From contig NZ_LJJB01000015.1 in assembly GCF_001420695.1 (NCBI RefSeq), forward strand, positions 225,001 through 272,500: a stretch of 47,500 nt of DNA. Direction: 5' to 3'. This DNA comes from Brevibacillus choshinensis. GTDB lineage: Bacteria; Bacillota; Bacilli; Brevibacillales; Brevibacillaceae. Below the pieces are notes generated by a model. The model was given only the letters and a program-made list of their open reading frames with translations, was not told the DNA's origin and did not search any database. Shown here piece after piece: positions 15,899-24,764 of the stretch. Within the stretch, counting starts at the first letter, position 1. Every line of letters begins with the position of its first letter. Made by a program: the position numbers and the translations under genes.

Positions 15899-18256
15899 TT
15901 ATGCGTTTTGACGGTCTTGCAGCAAACCAAACACGCGGTTCGGGCTAATTGGCAGACGGTCGATCTTGATATTGAATGGAGACAACGCATCTACTACTGC
16001 GTTGGCGATTGCTGCAGGGGAAGAAATCGCTCCGCTCTCACCTACCCCTTTGACACCGAGTGGGTTACGAGTAGAGTAGTACTCTTGCTCGCCTTGTACT
16101 GCTTTTGGTACTTCCATCGAGGTCGGCATCAGGTAGTCCATGTACGTACCCGTCAACAGCTGACCGTTGTCGTTGTAGACGATTTCTTCGTACAGAGCCG
16201 TACCCAGACCTTGCGCGAAGCCACCTTGCACCTGGCCTTCTACGATCATTGGATTGATGACACGACCGCTGTCATGCACGATGTAGTAATTTTTGATCTC
16301 GACAAAGCACGTTTCTACATCCACTTCCACCACAGCAATATGGAAGGAAGAAGAGTAAGTTACGGTTGGTGGCACGAAATAGTGAGTGACCTCTAGACCC
16401 GGCTCCATACCATCGGGAACCTTGCAGCGCGGACCTGGTGCAGCAGCCGCATAAACTTCTGCAAAGGTCATCTGTTGATCTGGCAGTTTTTCTGCGTACA
16501 CGACACCATCTTTCATCGTCAATTCATCCGCAGCAATACCCATGACGTGTCCTGCAACCGCCAGCACCTTCTTACGCAGCTTCTCAGCAGCAAAGTGCGT
16601 AGCAGAACCTGCGTTTACTGCACTTCGACTCGCGTACGTACCTGCACCAAAGCCCAAGAGAGCTGTATCCCCACATTTTACCGTTACGTTATCCAGTCCG
16701 ACGTTCAGCACATCACCTGCGACTTGTCCAAAGACGGTCTCATGACTTTGTCCTTGTGGCGAAGAACCTGTGTGGATCATGAGTTGGCCGGAAGCGTCGA
16801 TTGCCGCTTTTGCACCCTCAAATGGTCCTACACCGGTACCTTCCACGTTGGAAGAAATTCCAATCCCGATGTATTTGCCTTCTTTTCTCCACTCTTCTTG
16901 GTTGGCGCGAATGTCTTTGTAGCCCGACATTTCCAGTGCCATGTGGAACGCTTCTGGATAGTCACCGCTATCGTAGATCAGCTCGCCTCCATCTTTATAG
17001 TACATGCCTTGGCTATAAGGCATTTCTTCCGCAGGAATGATATTTTTCAGCATGACTTCTGCTGGGTCCTTGCCCAAATGACGAGCGACCATGTCTACCA
17101 TCCGGTCCATCGCCAAAACAACTTCTGGGCGTCCCGCACCACGGTAAGGAACGTTTGGTGTTTTGTGAGTCAAGGCAATCCGACACGTGAGGTCAAATAC
17201 TGGAATCTTGTAAGCTCCGCGGAAATGCGCCGCACTGTTGTACGCGCAAGTGAGCGCGAAGTAGTTGATCGCACCGACGTCCAGGACAAAATGGTCTCTC
17301 AGGCCCAGGATCGTACCATCATTCATAAACGCCACTTCAATATCGTGAATTTGGTCACGCGAATGACGCGCAGCACTCATGCTCTCCACGCGGTCTTCAA
17401 TCCAGCGAATAGGACGGTTCAGCTCTCTCGCCAGGTAAGCCAGCATGACTTCCTCGGTGTAGAGACCGCCTTTTGGTCCAAAACCACCACCTACATCAGG
17501 GGCAGTCACGCGAATGTTTTGTTCGACCAGACCCAAGATTTTCGCCACATAATGACGAACCTCGAAAGGCATTTGCGTGGAAGACCAAATGTGCAGCTGG
17601 TCACCACGACTCTCGTACGTCGCAACAACACCACGTGTCTCGATTGGGTTGGAGGAAACCCGTGGTGAGGTGAAACGTCCGCTCAGTACGTGGTCAGCCT
17701 TTTTCAGGACCTCTTCATAATCACCTACAGGCAAGTGGAAGTAGGATTGCAGATTGCTTTCCAAAATATCCTGAACCAGTGGTGCTCCTTCTTCCAGCGC
17801 CTTGAACGGATCCACTACAGAGGGCAATGCCTCGTACTCGACTTTGATCAATGCAGCCGCATCTTCTGCGACATAACGGTTTTTCGCAACGACAACTGCT
17901 ACGCTCTGACCCACATACATCACTTTGCCCTGAGCCAGCACAGGCTCTTCATTATGATGCATGATCGGTTGGATCTGATCTTCAATATGCTTTGGCAAAC
18001 GACAGTGGGAATCGATCTGTGTAAGCGGTTTAACTTTTCCTACCAAGTCAGCTCCGGTGTAGACGGCATAGACTCCATCCAGTGCTTTTGCTGCCTCGAC
18101 ATCGATCTTTTTAATCTTCGCATGCGCATGTGTACTGCGAACGAAGGTTGCTTCTACCATCCCTGTTTTCTTGATATCTGCTACAAACTGACCTGTACCC
18201 GTCACCATGCGATAATCTTCTTTACGTCTCAAGCTTTGTCCAACTAGAGTTGCCAT
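15899..18256 (-). CDS. Molybdenum hydroxylase large subunit (xanthine dehydrogenase/CoxL-like, form II)
   Basis: A 785-residue molybdopterin-binding subunit of the xanthine dehydrogenase/CO dehydrogenase superfamily. It has GGGFG (256-260), the active-site loop YRGAGR (371-376) and the catalytic base Glu740 in GVGESG. True CO dehydrogenases carry AYRCSFR in that loop with the copper-ligand cysteine. Here there is GAG, the form II signature, so CO oxidation is unlikely and the substrate is unknown. ATG 18256 is chosen because AAGGAGAG lies seven bases upstream and the stop of the previous gene overlaps that site. It is the last gene of a coxG-M-S-L type operon. Confidence 0.9.
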   Translation of the reverse strand: MATLVGQSLRRKEDYRMVTGTGQFVADIKKTGMVEATFVRSTHAHAKIKKIDVEAAKALDGVYAVYTGADLVGKVKPLTQIDSHCRLPKHIEDQIQPIMHHNEEPVLAQGKVMYVGQSVAVVVAKNRYVAEDAAALIKVEYEALPSVVDPFKALEEGAPLVQDILESNLQSYFHLPVGDYEEVLKKADHVLSGRFTSPRVSSNPIETRGVVATYESRGDQLHIWSSTQMPFEVRHYVAKILGLVEQNIRVTAPDVGGGFGPKGGLYTEEVMLAYLARELNRPIRWIEDRVESMSAARHSRDQIHDIEVAFMNDGTILGLRDHFVLDVGAINYFALTCAYNSAAHFRGAYKIPVFDLTCRIALTHKTPNVPYRGAGRPEVVLAMDRMVDMVARHLGKDPAEVMLKNIIPAEEMPYSQGMYYKDGGELIYDSGDYPEAFHMALEMSGYKDIRANQEEWRKEGKYIGIGISSNVEGTGVGPFEGAKAAIDASGQLMIHTGSSPQGQSHETVFGQVAGDVLNVGLDNVTVKCGDTALLGFGAGTYASRSAVNAGSATHFAAEKLRKKVLAVAGHVMGIAADELTMKDGVVYAEKLPDQQMTFAEVYAAAAPGPRCKVPDGMEPGLEVTHYFVPPTVTYSSSFHIAVVEVDVETCFVEIKNYYIVHDSGRVINPMIVEGQVQGGFAQGLGTALYEEIVYNDNGQLLTGTYMDYLMPTSMEVPKAVQGEQEYYSTRNPLGVKGVGESGAISSPAAIANAVVDALSPFNIKIDRLPISPNRVFGLLQDRQNA

Positions 18257-18260
18257 CGGT

Positions 18261-18746
18261 TCACTCTCCTTGTTTGGCAAGCGCATGAGAAGCCTGCTCT
18301 ACTGCTTTGACTATGTTGGCGTATCCTGTGCAACGGCACAAATTACCGGAAATGGCTTCACGAATCTCGGTCTCATTCGGGTTCGGGTTCTCATTCAGGA
18401 AATCAACGAGCGTCATCATGAAACCAGGAGTACAGAAACCGCATTGCAGGGCATGATTATCTGAAAATGCCTGCTGGAGTGGATGCAGGGTTCCATCCTC
18501 ATTTACCAATGACTCTACGGTATCTACGCTGCTGCCGTCTGCTTGTACAGCGAGCATCAAACAGGAACGTGCAGCCTTTCCGTCTACCAATACGGTACAT
18601 GCTCCACAGACACCATGTTCACAACCCAAATGTGTACCTGTCAGGTTCAGATGATCGCGTATAAAGTCAGCCAGAAGTATGCGTGTTTCTACTGTCTCAG
18701 TCAGCCGTTTTCCGTTTACGGTAACGGTAATTTCTCTCGTATTCAT
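18261..18746 (-). CDS. Molybdenum hydroxylase 2Fe-2S subunit (CoxS-like)
   Basis: A 161-residue electron-transfer subunit. The plant-type 2Fe-2S domain has Cys42, Cys47, Cys50 and Cys62 (GCEHGVCGAC...SC). The C-terminal helical 2Fe-2S domain has CGFC and CRC. It passes electrons from the molybdenum site to FAD. The start at 18746 forms a TGATG overlap with the stop of the FAD subunit and has GGAGGG upstream; the in-frame GTG three bases earlier is less well spaced. The gene order FAD, FeS, Mo subunit is that of cox and related operons. Confidence 0.92.
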   Translation of the reverse strand: MNTREITVTVNGKRLTETVETRILLADFIRDHLNLTGTHLGCEHGVCGACTVLVDGKAARSCLMLAVQADGSSVDTVESLVNEDGTLHPLQQAFSDNHALQCGFCTPGFMMTLVDFLNENPNPNETEIREAISGNLCRCTGYANIVKAVEQASHALAKQGE

Positions 18747-19621
18747 CACGCAGTCCCTCCCGCCCGTTTGATTGCTGTTTGCAGCGCACGTTTGGTCAAA
18801 GTTTTTACCAAAGAGCGTCTGTATTCCACAGAGCCGTGCAAATCACTGTCTGGCTCTACCTGTTCACTTGCCAGTACAGCTGCCTCTTCCAGAACTTCTT
18901 CCGTTGGCTCTTTTCCGATCAAGAATTCCTCTGCCTCTTCGAGAACGCAAGGCACCGGGTTCGCACCACCCGCAGCCAGTCGCGCCAACGTAATTTCATT
19001 ATTTTCATCCAGATCGATGACAGCAGCGATTTCTACTAGAGCAAAGTCACCATGACGGCGTGCCACCTCGGTAAATTCGTATCCGCTCGTTTCTGGGAGA
19101 ATAGGAAAACGCAGCTCTTTTACCAATTGGTCAGGCTGCAGGGATGTGAGTAGATAAGTCAGGAAGAACTCCTCAGGTGTTACCGTCTCTTCGCCGTCCG
19201 CATGAGCAATGACAATCTCTCCCCGCAGGGCTGCGATCACACAGGGAAGCTCAGCGGATGGATCCGCATGGGCGATGCTTCCGCCGATTGTACCTCTTTG
19301 ACGAATCTGTGGATGACCGATCCAACGAACAGCCTCAACCAATAGCGGGCAAAGCTTTTGAACCAACGGAGAAAATTCCACGTCGCGATGCTTGGTCAAC
19401 GCACCAATAACGAGGTACCCGTCCTCTTCACGGATATAAGAGAGATCTTCCACTCTACCGATATCAATCAAATATTTCGGGGTCGAAAGCCGCATGTTCA
19501 AAACAGGAATCAGGCTCTGACCACCTGACATAATCTTCGCATCCTCACCCAGATCGGCGAGGTATTGAAGCGTTTCCTCCAAACTCGACGGGCGCAAATA
19601 TTCAAACGCGGCTGGTTTCAT
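18746..19621 (-). CDS. Molybdenum hydroxylase FAD-binding subunit (CoxM-like)
   Basis: A 291-residue medium subunit of the vanillyl-alcohol-oxidase-type FAD fold. It has the FAD motif AKIMSGGQSLIPVL (about 29-42), the second loop TIGGSIAHADPSAE (about 111-124) and the CO dehydrogenase C-terminal domain from about residue 175. It accepts electrons from the iron-sulfur subunit. It overlaps both neighbours by a few bases (ATGA with coxG-like, TGATG with coxS-like), indicating tight translational coupling and a fixed stoichiometry. Confidence 0.92.
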   Translation of the reverse strand: MKPAAFEYLRPSSLEETLQYLADLGEDAKIMSGGQSLIPVLNMRLSTPKYLIDIGRVEDLSYIREEDGYLVIGALTKHRDVEFSPLVQKLCPLLVEAVRWIGHPQIRQRGTIGGSIAHADPSAELPCVIAALRGEIVIAHADGEETVTPEEFFLTYLLTSLQPDQLVKELRFPILPETSGYEFTEVARRHGDFALVEIAAVIDLDENNEITLARLAAGGANPVPCVLEEAEEFLIGKEPTEEVLEEAAVLASEQVEPDSDLHGSVEYRRSLVKTLTKRALQTAIKRAGGTA

Positions 19622-20067
19622 TCTGCTCCCCCACTCCCCCGTTGTTTTTCAATTGCTTTGAAAAACTGACCTGCCATGAACTTTGCAATTCCACCCAACA
19701 CACGTCCACCCACACTTGCGATCATTCCGCCTACTTCTGCGTCACAATCCCAAATCAACGTACATCCTTTATCTGTTTGCACCAATTTGCAATCCATTTT
19801 CGCCTTCACGTGACCTGGAGAGCCACTTCCTTCAGCAAGCAGGACATAATGGGATCCATCCTCGATATCCTCCAGCTTTACTTGACCGATATATTCACCT
19901 TTGACAGCAGCTACACCCAATTTCAAAACGACATCGTATTCGCCGTTTTCCTTGAGAATCAAGCGCTCACAGCCAGGAATGGCACCTTTCAAAATTTCCG
20001 GATTATGCAAAGCATCCCAAATATTCTGACTCGACTCTTTAAACTTCGTCTCACCTGCTAAATTCAT
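19618..20067 (-). CDS. CoxG-family SRPBCC protein
   Basis: A 149-residue START-like (SRPBCC) protein of the CoxG family. Recognisable parts are the N-terminal strand GETKFKES, IPGCERL near residue 35 and the amphipathic C-terminal helix. In Oligotropha, CoxG is reported to recruit the CO dehydrogenase to the membrane, and members bind membrane lipids or quinones. The start at 20067 has GGGGAG eight bases upstream; a GTG nine bases earlier overlaps that site and is unlikely. It is the first gene of the operon, divergent from the LysR gene. Confidence 0.85.
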   Translation of the reverse strand: MNLAGETKFKESSQNIWDALHNPEILKGAIPGCERLILKENGEYDVVLKLGVAAVKGEYIGQVKLEDIEDGSHYVLLAEGSGSPGHVKAKMDCKLVQTDKGCTLIWDCDAEVGGMIASVGGRVLGGIAKFMAGQFFKAIEKQRGSGGAE

Positions 20068-20117
20068 CGTTTTCACTCCCCGCTGGCATCATGTTGCCGT
20101 TTCCTACAGTTTATCCT

Positions 20118-20146
20118 TGATTTTATATATTTAAAAATACATAATC
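20118..20146 (+). promoter_or_regulatory. LysR promoter within the divergent control region
   Basis: TTGATT (20118-20123), 17 bases, CATAAT (20141-20146) gives a good sigma-A promoter for the LysR gene. The AT-rich region 20119-20160 also holds TATATTTAAAA (20127-20137), a candidate regulator site shared with the MFS promoter at 24484-24494. It would serve the minus-strand operon too. Confidence 0.5.
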
Positions 20147-20191
20147 ATTTATAAATCAATAGACAAATCGACATATGAAAGTGGGATGCCT

Positions 20192-21109
20192 ATGGATCTG
20201 CTCCAATTACGGTATTTTCAAGTCGTCGCTCGCTTAGAACATATGACACGCGCTTCAGAGGAACTTCATATTTCCCAGCCTTCCCTAAGCAAAATGATTA
20301 GCCGACTGGAAAAGCATCTGGGGGTCCCTTTGTTTGACCGTCATGGTAAACAAATCCGTCTTAATCGTTTTGGCCGAGCCTTCCTCAAACGTGTCGAACG
20401 TGTCTTCGCGGAGTTAGAAGAAGGACAGCATGAGCTGGCCGACCTCACAGGTTTGGAACGTGGACAAGTTTACCTGGCAGCTGCTACAGGTCGTTTGTTA
20501 CCTGATCTGCTCAGTTCCTTTCTCAAGCGTCATCCTCACGTCAATGTCAAGTTGCTGCAAGGAACCACGCAAGAGTGTCAAAATCTTCTGGAACGTGGAG
20601 AAGTTGATCTTGCCATCACCCATCCATTGATCCAGGAAGATCGTATACAAAGCGTATCGTTGTTAACCGAGAATATGTTTCTCGCGGTACCGCCTGATCA
20701 TCGCCTGGCGACTAAAGGGAAAGTCTCTCTCAGCGAGGTAGCCGGGGAAACGTTTATTGGTCTGACGAAAACGTATGAGCTGACGGAAACGACTACCAAT
20801 ATGTGTCGGCAAGCTGGATTTTCACCAAATATGGCCTTCGAATGCAACGATGCCGAAGTGATCCTGCGAATGGTGAACAATGGTCTCGGGGTCGCCCTCA
20901 TTCCAGAGCATTGGTGGACCTATCCTGATCAAAGCGCCGAATCGCCTGAAAGACGAGAAACGCCAGTCTACTTGCCCATCGTCGATCACTACTCCAAACG
21001 TGTCGTCGGTCTGTCCTGGGTCAAAGCTCGCTATCTCACCATGGCAGCGAGAGAACTGCGGGATTTCACCATCCGTTACTTTGAAGAAATAAATAAGGAT
21101 TCCATGTAA
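20192..21109 (+). CDS. LysR-family transcriptional regulator
   Basis: A 305-residue LysR regulator. The N-terminal helix-turn-helix (about 1-60) contains ASEELHISQPSLSKMISRLEKHLG, and the effector-binding domain runs from about 88. It is divergent from the molybdenum hydroxylase operon, the classic place for its activator, with 124 bases between. The effector is probably the enzyme's substrate or product. The start is taken at the second ATG (20192), which matches the family N-terminus and has GTGGG six bases upstream; ATG 20186 is the alternative. Confidence 0.88.
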   Translation: MDLLQLRYFQVVARLEHMTRASEELHISQPSLSKMISRLEKHLGVPLFDRHGKQIRLNRFGRAFLKRVERVFAELEEGQHELADLTGLERGQVYLAAATGRLLPDLLSSFLKRHPHVNVKLLQGTTQECQNLLERGEVDLAITHPLIQEDRIQSVSLLTENMFLAVPPDHRLATKGKVSLSEVAGETFIGLTKTYELTETTTNMCRQAGFSPNMAFECNDAEVILRMVNNGLGVALIPEHWWTYPDQSAESPERRETPVYLPIVDHYSKRVVGLSWVKARYLTMAARELRDFTIRYFEEINKDSM

Positions 21110-21168
21110 GGATTTTCCAAAAAATTCTTACCTTTTATAATTGCAGAAAATCGAAAGCGCTTCCTTCG

Positions 21169-21381
21169 TCAATTCCGTATGATGGCTTTGCTCAGGTCTA
21201 AGTCGCCAACCGTTTCGCCGCTGGACGATGGTAATTTGTACTGAGCCTCGATGTCTTTTACGAACATCTCGCCATCGGGGTTCAGGCCAGTTACACGAAT
21301 ATCCGACCACCGAATGCCTTTGTGTTAAGCGATCATGAAGCGAAGCGCCGCATCGTGGTTTTCTCCATACACACAAAAAAG
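21169..21381 (-). pseudogene. Probable coding remnant with an internal stop
   Basis: This is the main content of the gene-poor stretch 21110-21439. A minus-strand frame ends at TGA 21171-21169 and gives GIRWSDIRVTGLNPDGEMF and KDIEAQYKLP-like text that reads as real protein. A TAA at 21327-21325 breaks it after HDAALRFMIA. No start with a ribosome binding site is visible. I do not recognise the family; treat as a decayed gene. Confidence 0.3.
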
Positions 21382-21417
21382 GATTTACCCCTGGACGCAC
21401 GCCCCTGGATAAATCCT
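21380..21417 (-). terminator. Terminator after the MocA-like gene
   Basis: AGGATTTA (21380-21387) pairs with TAAATCCT (21410-21417). On the minus strand T6 follows. The loop contains a direct repeat CCCCTGG. Confidence 0.75.
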
Positions 21418-21439
21418 CGTTTGGTTTTGCTCTATTGTT

Positions 21440-22060
21440 CTATTGCTCCTGATTGGTTGAATCCATTTCCTGGATCCGCCGATAGTCATCCGGTGTATCG
21501 ACATCGAGATTCCAATCCCCACAATCAAAGCTGACCTTTTTCGTGTGAGTCTTGTATTTGACGATGACGTCCTTGCCGCCTTGATCTCCTGTCACCTGAC
21601 GAAGCTCCTCCATCAGGGAAGCGTCAAAAAGCACAGGATGACCCACGGTGTCCTCATAGAACGCACGGACGATCTTGGTTCCTTCTGCCCGAGTCTCTTC
21701 ATAGGTGCGGATCAAAGCTTGCACCACTTCATCCGGAACATACGGCTGGTCTGCCAAAAATATGAGAACAGCATCCACACGCCCGCCAGCAGCTTCGATC
21801 CCCACTCTCAGAGAAGATGCCATTCCCGTCGCATACTCACGGTTATCCAACACCTCTACCTGAGGCAAATCACTTGTCAGCCGTCGTAATTCTTCACTTC
21901 GCTCTCCGCCTATCAGCAGCACAGGGCTCAGATCATTGGCGATCGCCCTCTCCACCGCGTACCGAAACAACGGTTTTCCCCGAAGAGGCAAAAATTGTTT
22001 GGCCTCACCCATACGCCGCGACAGTCCAGCAGCCAGAACAATCGCTCCGATCCTAGTCAT
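21440..22060 (-). CDS. MocA/MobA-like molybdenum cofactor nucleotidyltransferase
   Basis: A 206-residue NTP-transferase. The N-terminal VLAAGLSRRMGEAKQFLPL carries the nucleotide-binding LAAGxSxRMG, and FLADQPYVP holds the metal-binding Asp. MocA adds CMP to molybdopterin to give the cytosine dinucleotide cofactor used by this hydroxylase family. Its presence beside XdhC and the hydroxylase supports that role. The start at 22060 overlaps the XdhC stop by eight bases and gives the standard N-terminus; an in-frame ATG at 22078 is less likely. Confidence 0.85.
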   Translation of the reverse strand: MTRIGAIVLAAGLSRRMGEAKQFLPLRGKPLFRYAVERAIANDLSPVLLIGGERSEELRRLTSDLPQVEVLDNREYATGMASSLRVGIEAAGGRVDAVLIFLADQPYVPDEVVQALIRTYEETRAEGTKIVRAFYEDTVGHPVLFDASLMEELRQVTGDQGGKDVIVKYKTHTKKVSFDCGDWNLDVDTPDDYRRIQEMDSTNQEQ

Positions 22061-23102
22061 GGATCTTGCTCTTTCCATGCAGCGGCAGGGCTTGTCTGCT
22101 ATTTCTTTCTGCCATCAACTGCGATACGATACTCATCGCCACCTCATCCATGGTTTCTGCGCCCAGATCGAGCCCGATTGGGGCATGAATCGGACCACTT
22201 GATAGCTTGCGATCGATCTGCACCAACATCTCTTCTGTACGCGTCATGGGACCTAATACCCCGATGAACTTCGGCTTACTACGCAGAGCAAGATCCAAAG
22301 AAGCTTGGTCACGCTCCAAGTGATGATTCATGATGACCCACCAGCTATCAGTCAGGCTAGCAGGCTCTACCTCGGAAGCAGACTGGATAACATGACGTGC
22401 GGCAGGAAAAGCTTCCGGTGTATTAAAGCCGCTGCGTGGATCCAAAACCGTGACGGAAAAGCCCATGCGAGACGCCATTTCTACTACCGGTCGCGCATCG
22501 AGCCCAGCACCCGCCACTACCAATCGCTCGCTCGGTTTCACGACATCGATATAATAACGTCGTCCTGCAAATACAAAGACTTCTGCCCGTGTCTGACGAG
22601 CAAAGCGCTGTTTGGCATGGTGGAGTACTTCCTCAGGGAGCAAGTCCTGCGCACCTGTGACTGTCCCGTCCTCTTTCAGCAACGCACGTGCTCCGTTCAT
22701 GATTTCGATAATCAAGGATACGCTTTCCTCTCGCTGAAGGGCCTCGTCAACCTGTAACCAAAAGCGATCTTGCGGATCCACAGGTAGGATGCCGATCGTA
22801 AGCGAGCCCTTACAGCCTATGCCCAAGCTCCACACTTCACTTTCGCTCAGGTCGTATCGCTGCAGACGAGGTTCTCCCGACTGCATGGCCTTTTCAGCCC
22901 AGCCGAACAGATCGCTTTCCAGACAGCCCCCACTTATGGTTCCAAAGATTCGTCCGTCCTCTGCCATCATCACTTTCGTACCTGGCAATCGGTAGGCCGA
23001 CCCTTGTACATTCATGAGCATCAACAGTGCAGTCTTATGACCATCCTGCCAAGCGGTCTTGATCTGATTCATTACTTCCCGAAACTCCTGTAAACGTGAC
23101 AT
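22053..23102 (-). CDS. XdhC/CoxF-family molybdenum cofactor insertion protein
   Basis: A 349-residue maturation factor. The N-terminal XdhC domain has GSAYRLPGTKVMM and GTISGGCLESD (about 30-65). The C-terminal Rossmann domain (about 185-325) has VVAGAGLDARPVV. XdhC binds the molybdenum cofactor, supports its sulfuration and inserts it into the apoenzyme. A GGAGG site supports the start. The gene overlaps the MocA-like gene and follows the MFS gene by 45 bases, so the three form one operon serving the hydroxylase cluster. Confidence 0.9.
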   Translation of the reverse strand: MSRLQEFREVMNQIKTAWQDGHKTALLMLMNVQGSAYRLPGTKVMMAEDGRIFGTISGGCLESDLFGWAEKAMQSGEPRLQRYDLSESEVWSLGIGCKGSLTIGILPVDPQDRFWLQVDEALQREESVSLIIEIMNGARALLKEDGTVTGAQDLLPEEVLHHAKQRFARQTRAEVFVFAGRRYYIDVVKPSERLVVAGAGLDARPVVEMASRMGFSVTVLDPRSGFNTPEAFPAARHVIQSASEVEPASLTDSWWVIMNHHLERDQASLDLALRSKPKFIGVLGPMTRTEEMLVQIDRKLSSGPIHAPIGLDLGAETMDEVAMSIVSQLMAERNSRQALPLHGKSKIHD

Positions 23103-23147
23103 TTCGGCATCCTCCTTGTGTAATCCTCTTGCTGTAATTCTTGTAGA

Positions 23148-24422
23148 TTAGTAGCCCTTACGCATCAGTACCAGACACAGAACCAACGAAATGACGATGA
23201 AGCCCATCAGCGCCAGGAAACCGCCTGTGAAAGATCCCGTAGCCTGACTCACAGCACCTACTACCATAGGTCCGACAGCAGCCAGCGCATAAGATACGCT
23301 ACCAAAAATACCGCCAATACGTCCCATCACTCGCGGCGATGCCACTTTATGCAGCATCGTCATGGTCAGTGCAGCTGGCATCAGCAACACGCTGATCAGC
23401 AAGATACTCAAAAGCTGTGCACCCATGACACTGCTGGTAAACATCGACAGAAGCAAGAAGATAATGATCAGAGCACTCGCTCCGCCTACAAACACGGCAC
23501 GCTTCATGATTTTATCTGACAAGAAGCCGGAACCCATTTGAACCAGGATCGCCAAGCCATAACCAGCAGCGTTGACAAAAGCAGATTGAACAAATGGTAC
23601 TTGCTTCACTTCCGTCAGATAGCTTGGGAGAAATGTGGAAATCCCGAAAAATCCGATGGAAACACAGCCATAAACCGCAACTAACATCCAGAATATTGGA
23701 TTTTTCAATACTGCTTTTACTTCACTGGTATCCGCTAACTCTTTCTTCGCAGTGTTAGCCCCTTTTTCGATATACTCTTTTTCGGAAGCACTTACTGCGC
23801 GGTGTTCGCTCGGGCTGTTGCGGACCATCAGCCAGAACATGATCAGACAGAGAAAGGATACAGCTCCAAGAGCATGATAGCTTTCTCTCCATCCAAAATT
23901 TTGCGCAACGATTGCGATAATCGGCAAACCAATGACAGGACCGAGAGAGTTACCATTGAACCAGAGCGCCTGCGCCTTTGCTTGTTCATTTGCAGGGAAC
24001 CATTTCGCAGTCAAAGTCAACGCGATTGGATAAAGCACGCCTTCACTCAAACCGAGAATCGAACGGGACCAGAACAATGCCGATACGGATTCAGCCATTC
24101 CCCCCAGAACCATTGCAACTACCCAGAAGAAAATACCGATGAGACCACTCTTAAATGCTCCAATACGGTCAACGACGAAACCCCAACCAAACTGCCCAAT
24201 TGCGTACGTAATCAAGAAGATACTGCTCAACGTACCTTTGATCGCACCATCCTTGATGCCCAAATCCTGAAGAAAAGGCTTGTTCGCCAGCAGGATGTTG
24301 ATGTTTGACTTGTCAATCATCGACACGGTGAACAGAATGAGCAGTGGCAAACCGATCTGAATCCATCTTGCTTTTGTCATTTTCCCAGTTGCTGCCGTCG
24401 CTGTAGTCCCCAGTTGGCTCAA
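23148..24422 (-). CDS. MFS transporter, anion:cation symporter type
   Basis: A 424-residue, twelve-span major facilitator of the ACS/glucarate-phthalate type. Its features are the loop GFVVDRIGAFKSG between segments 2 and 3, RSILGLSEGVLYP in segment 4 and WFPANEQAKAQALWFNGNSLGPVIG. Family members import organic anions with protons or sodium. Being co-transcribed with XdhC and MocA-like genes, it probably imports the hydroxylase substrate or a precursor. The start is TTG at 24422 with GGGGG seven bases upstream. The substrate is not deducible. Confidence 0.85.
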   Translation of the reverse strand: MSQLGTTATAATGKMTKARWIQIGLPLLILFTVSMIDKSNINILLANKPFLQDLGIKDGAIKGTLSSIFLITYAIGQFGWGFVVDRIGAFKSGLIGIFFWVVAMVLGGMAESVSALFWSRSILGLSEGVLYPIALTLTAKWFPANEQAKAQALWFNGNSLGPVIGLPIIAIVAQNFGWRESYHALGAVSFLCLIMFWLMVRNSPSEHRAVSASEKEYIEKGANTAKKELADTSEVKAVLKNPIFWMLVAVYGCVSIGFFGISTFLPSYLTEVKQVPFVQSAFVNAAGYGLAILVQMGSGFLSDKIMKRAVFVGGASALIIIFLLLSMFTSSVMGAQLLSILLISVLLMPAALTMTMLHKVASPRVMGRIGGIFGSVSYALAAVGPMVVGAVSQATGSFTGGFLALMGFIVISLVLCLVLMRKGY

Positions 24423-24715
24423 ATGAATACCCCCAATGTTTATATCTTGTTACACCCCTCATTGTACTTTTGATTTTTCATTATTTTAAATATAAAAAGA
24501 ATTATTAAATCATGCTTAAAACTTCATAAGCGAAAAATAGAAACGAAATGAGCCCTTTTTTCCACGAAAAAAACCTGCGTAATATTTCCTAATAGTTGTT
24601 ATTGCGACTATTCCCAATGAAGAGACATCGCCAATAGCTGGATGATCACTAAACAAACGTTTAAGTAAACACGCAAATCGACTCATTTTCCCGGTCATTC
24701 CCCTTTTGCAGGCAA
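24423..24715. other. Intergenic region upstream of the MFS operon
   Basis: No convincing gene is present. On the minus strand a promoter-like pair TTTAAA (24490-24485), 18 bases, TACAAT (24466-24461) leads to the MFS gene. TTTTAAATATA (24484-24494) overlaps its -35 element and recurs in the LysR/coxG control region. The rest is AT-rich and unassigned. Confidence 0.4.
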
Positions 24716-24747
24716 AAAAAACAGCAGTTCAAAGCCCCTGCTGTCTT
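24716..24747 (-). terminator. Terminator of the mhq operon
   Basis: ACAGCAG (24721-24727) pairs with CTGCTGT (24738-24744). On the minus strand a run of eight T follows, after the flavodoxin gene. Confidence 0.8.
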
Positions 24748-24764
24748 CTATCATTTGCGCTTTT

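Noticed and set aside
16475-17668. 397-codon plus-strand frame opposite the Mo-subunit gene
   Set aside because: Shadow of the highly conserved hydroxylase subunit; protein text is low-quality and rich in Cys, His and Arg.
15899-20067. Carbon monoxide dehydrogenase
   Set aside because: Although the subunits and CoxG match the cox layout, the active-site loop is YRGAGR and lacks the cysteine of AYRCSFR, and no coxD/coxE genes are present in the window.
24516-24698. 60-codon minus-strand frame upstream of the MFS gene
   Set aside because: No ribosome binding site, basic and Phe-rich composition, AT-rich intergenic location.
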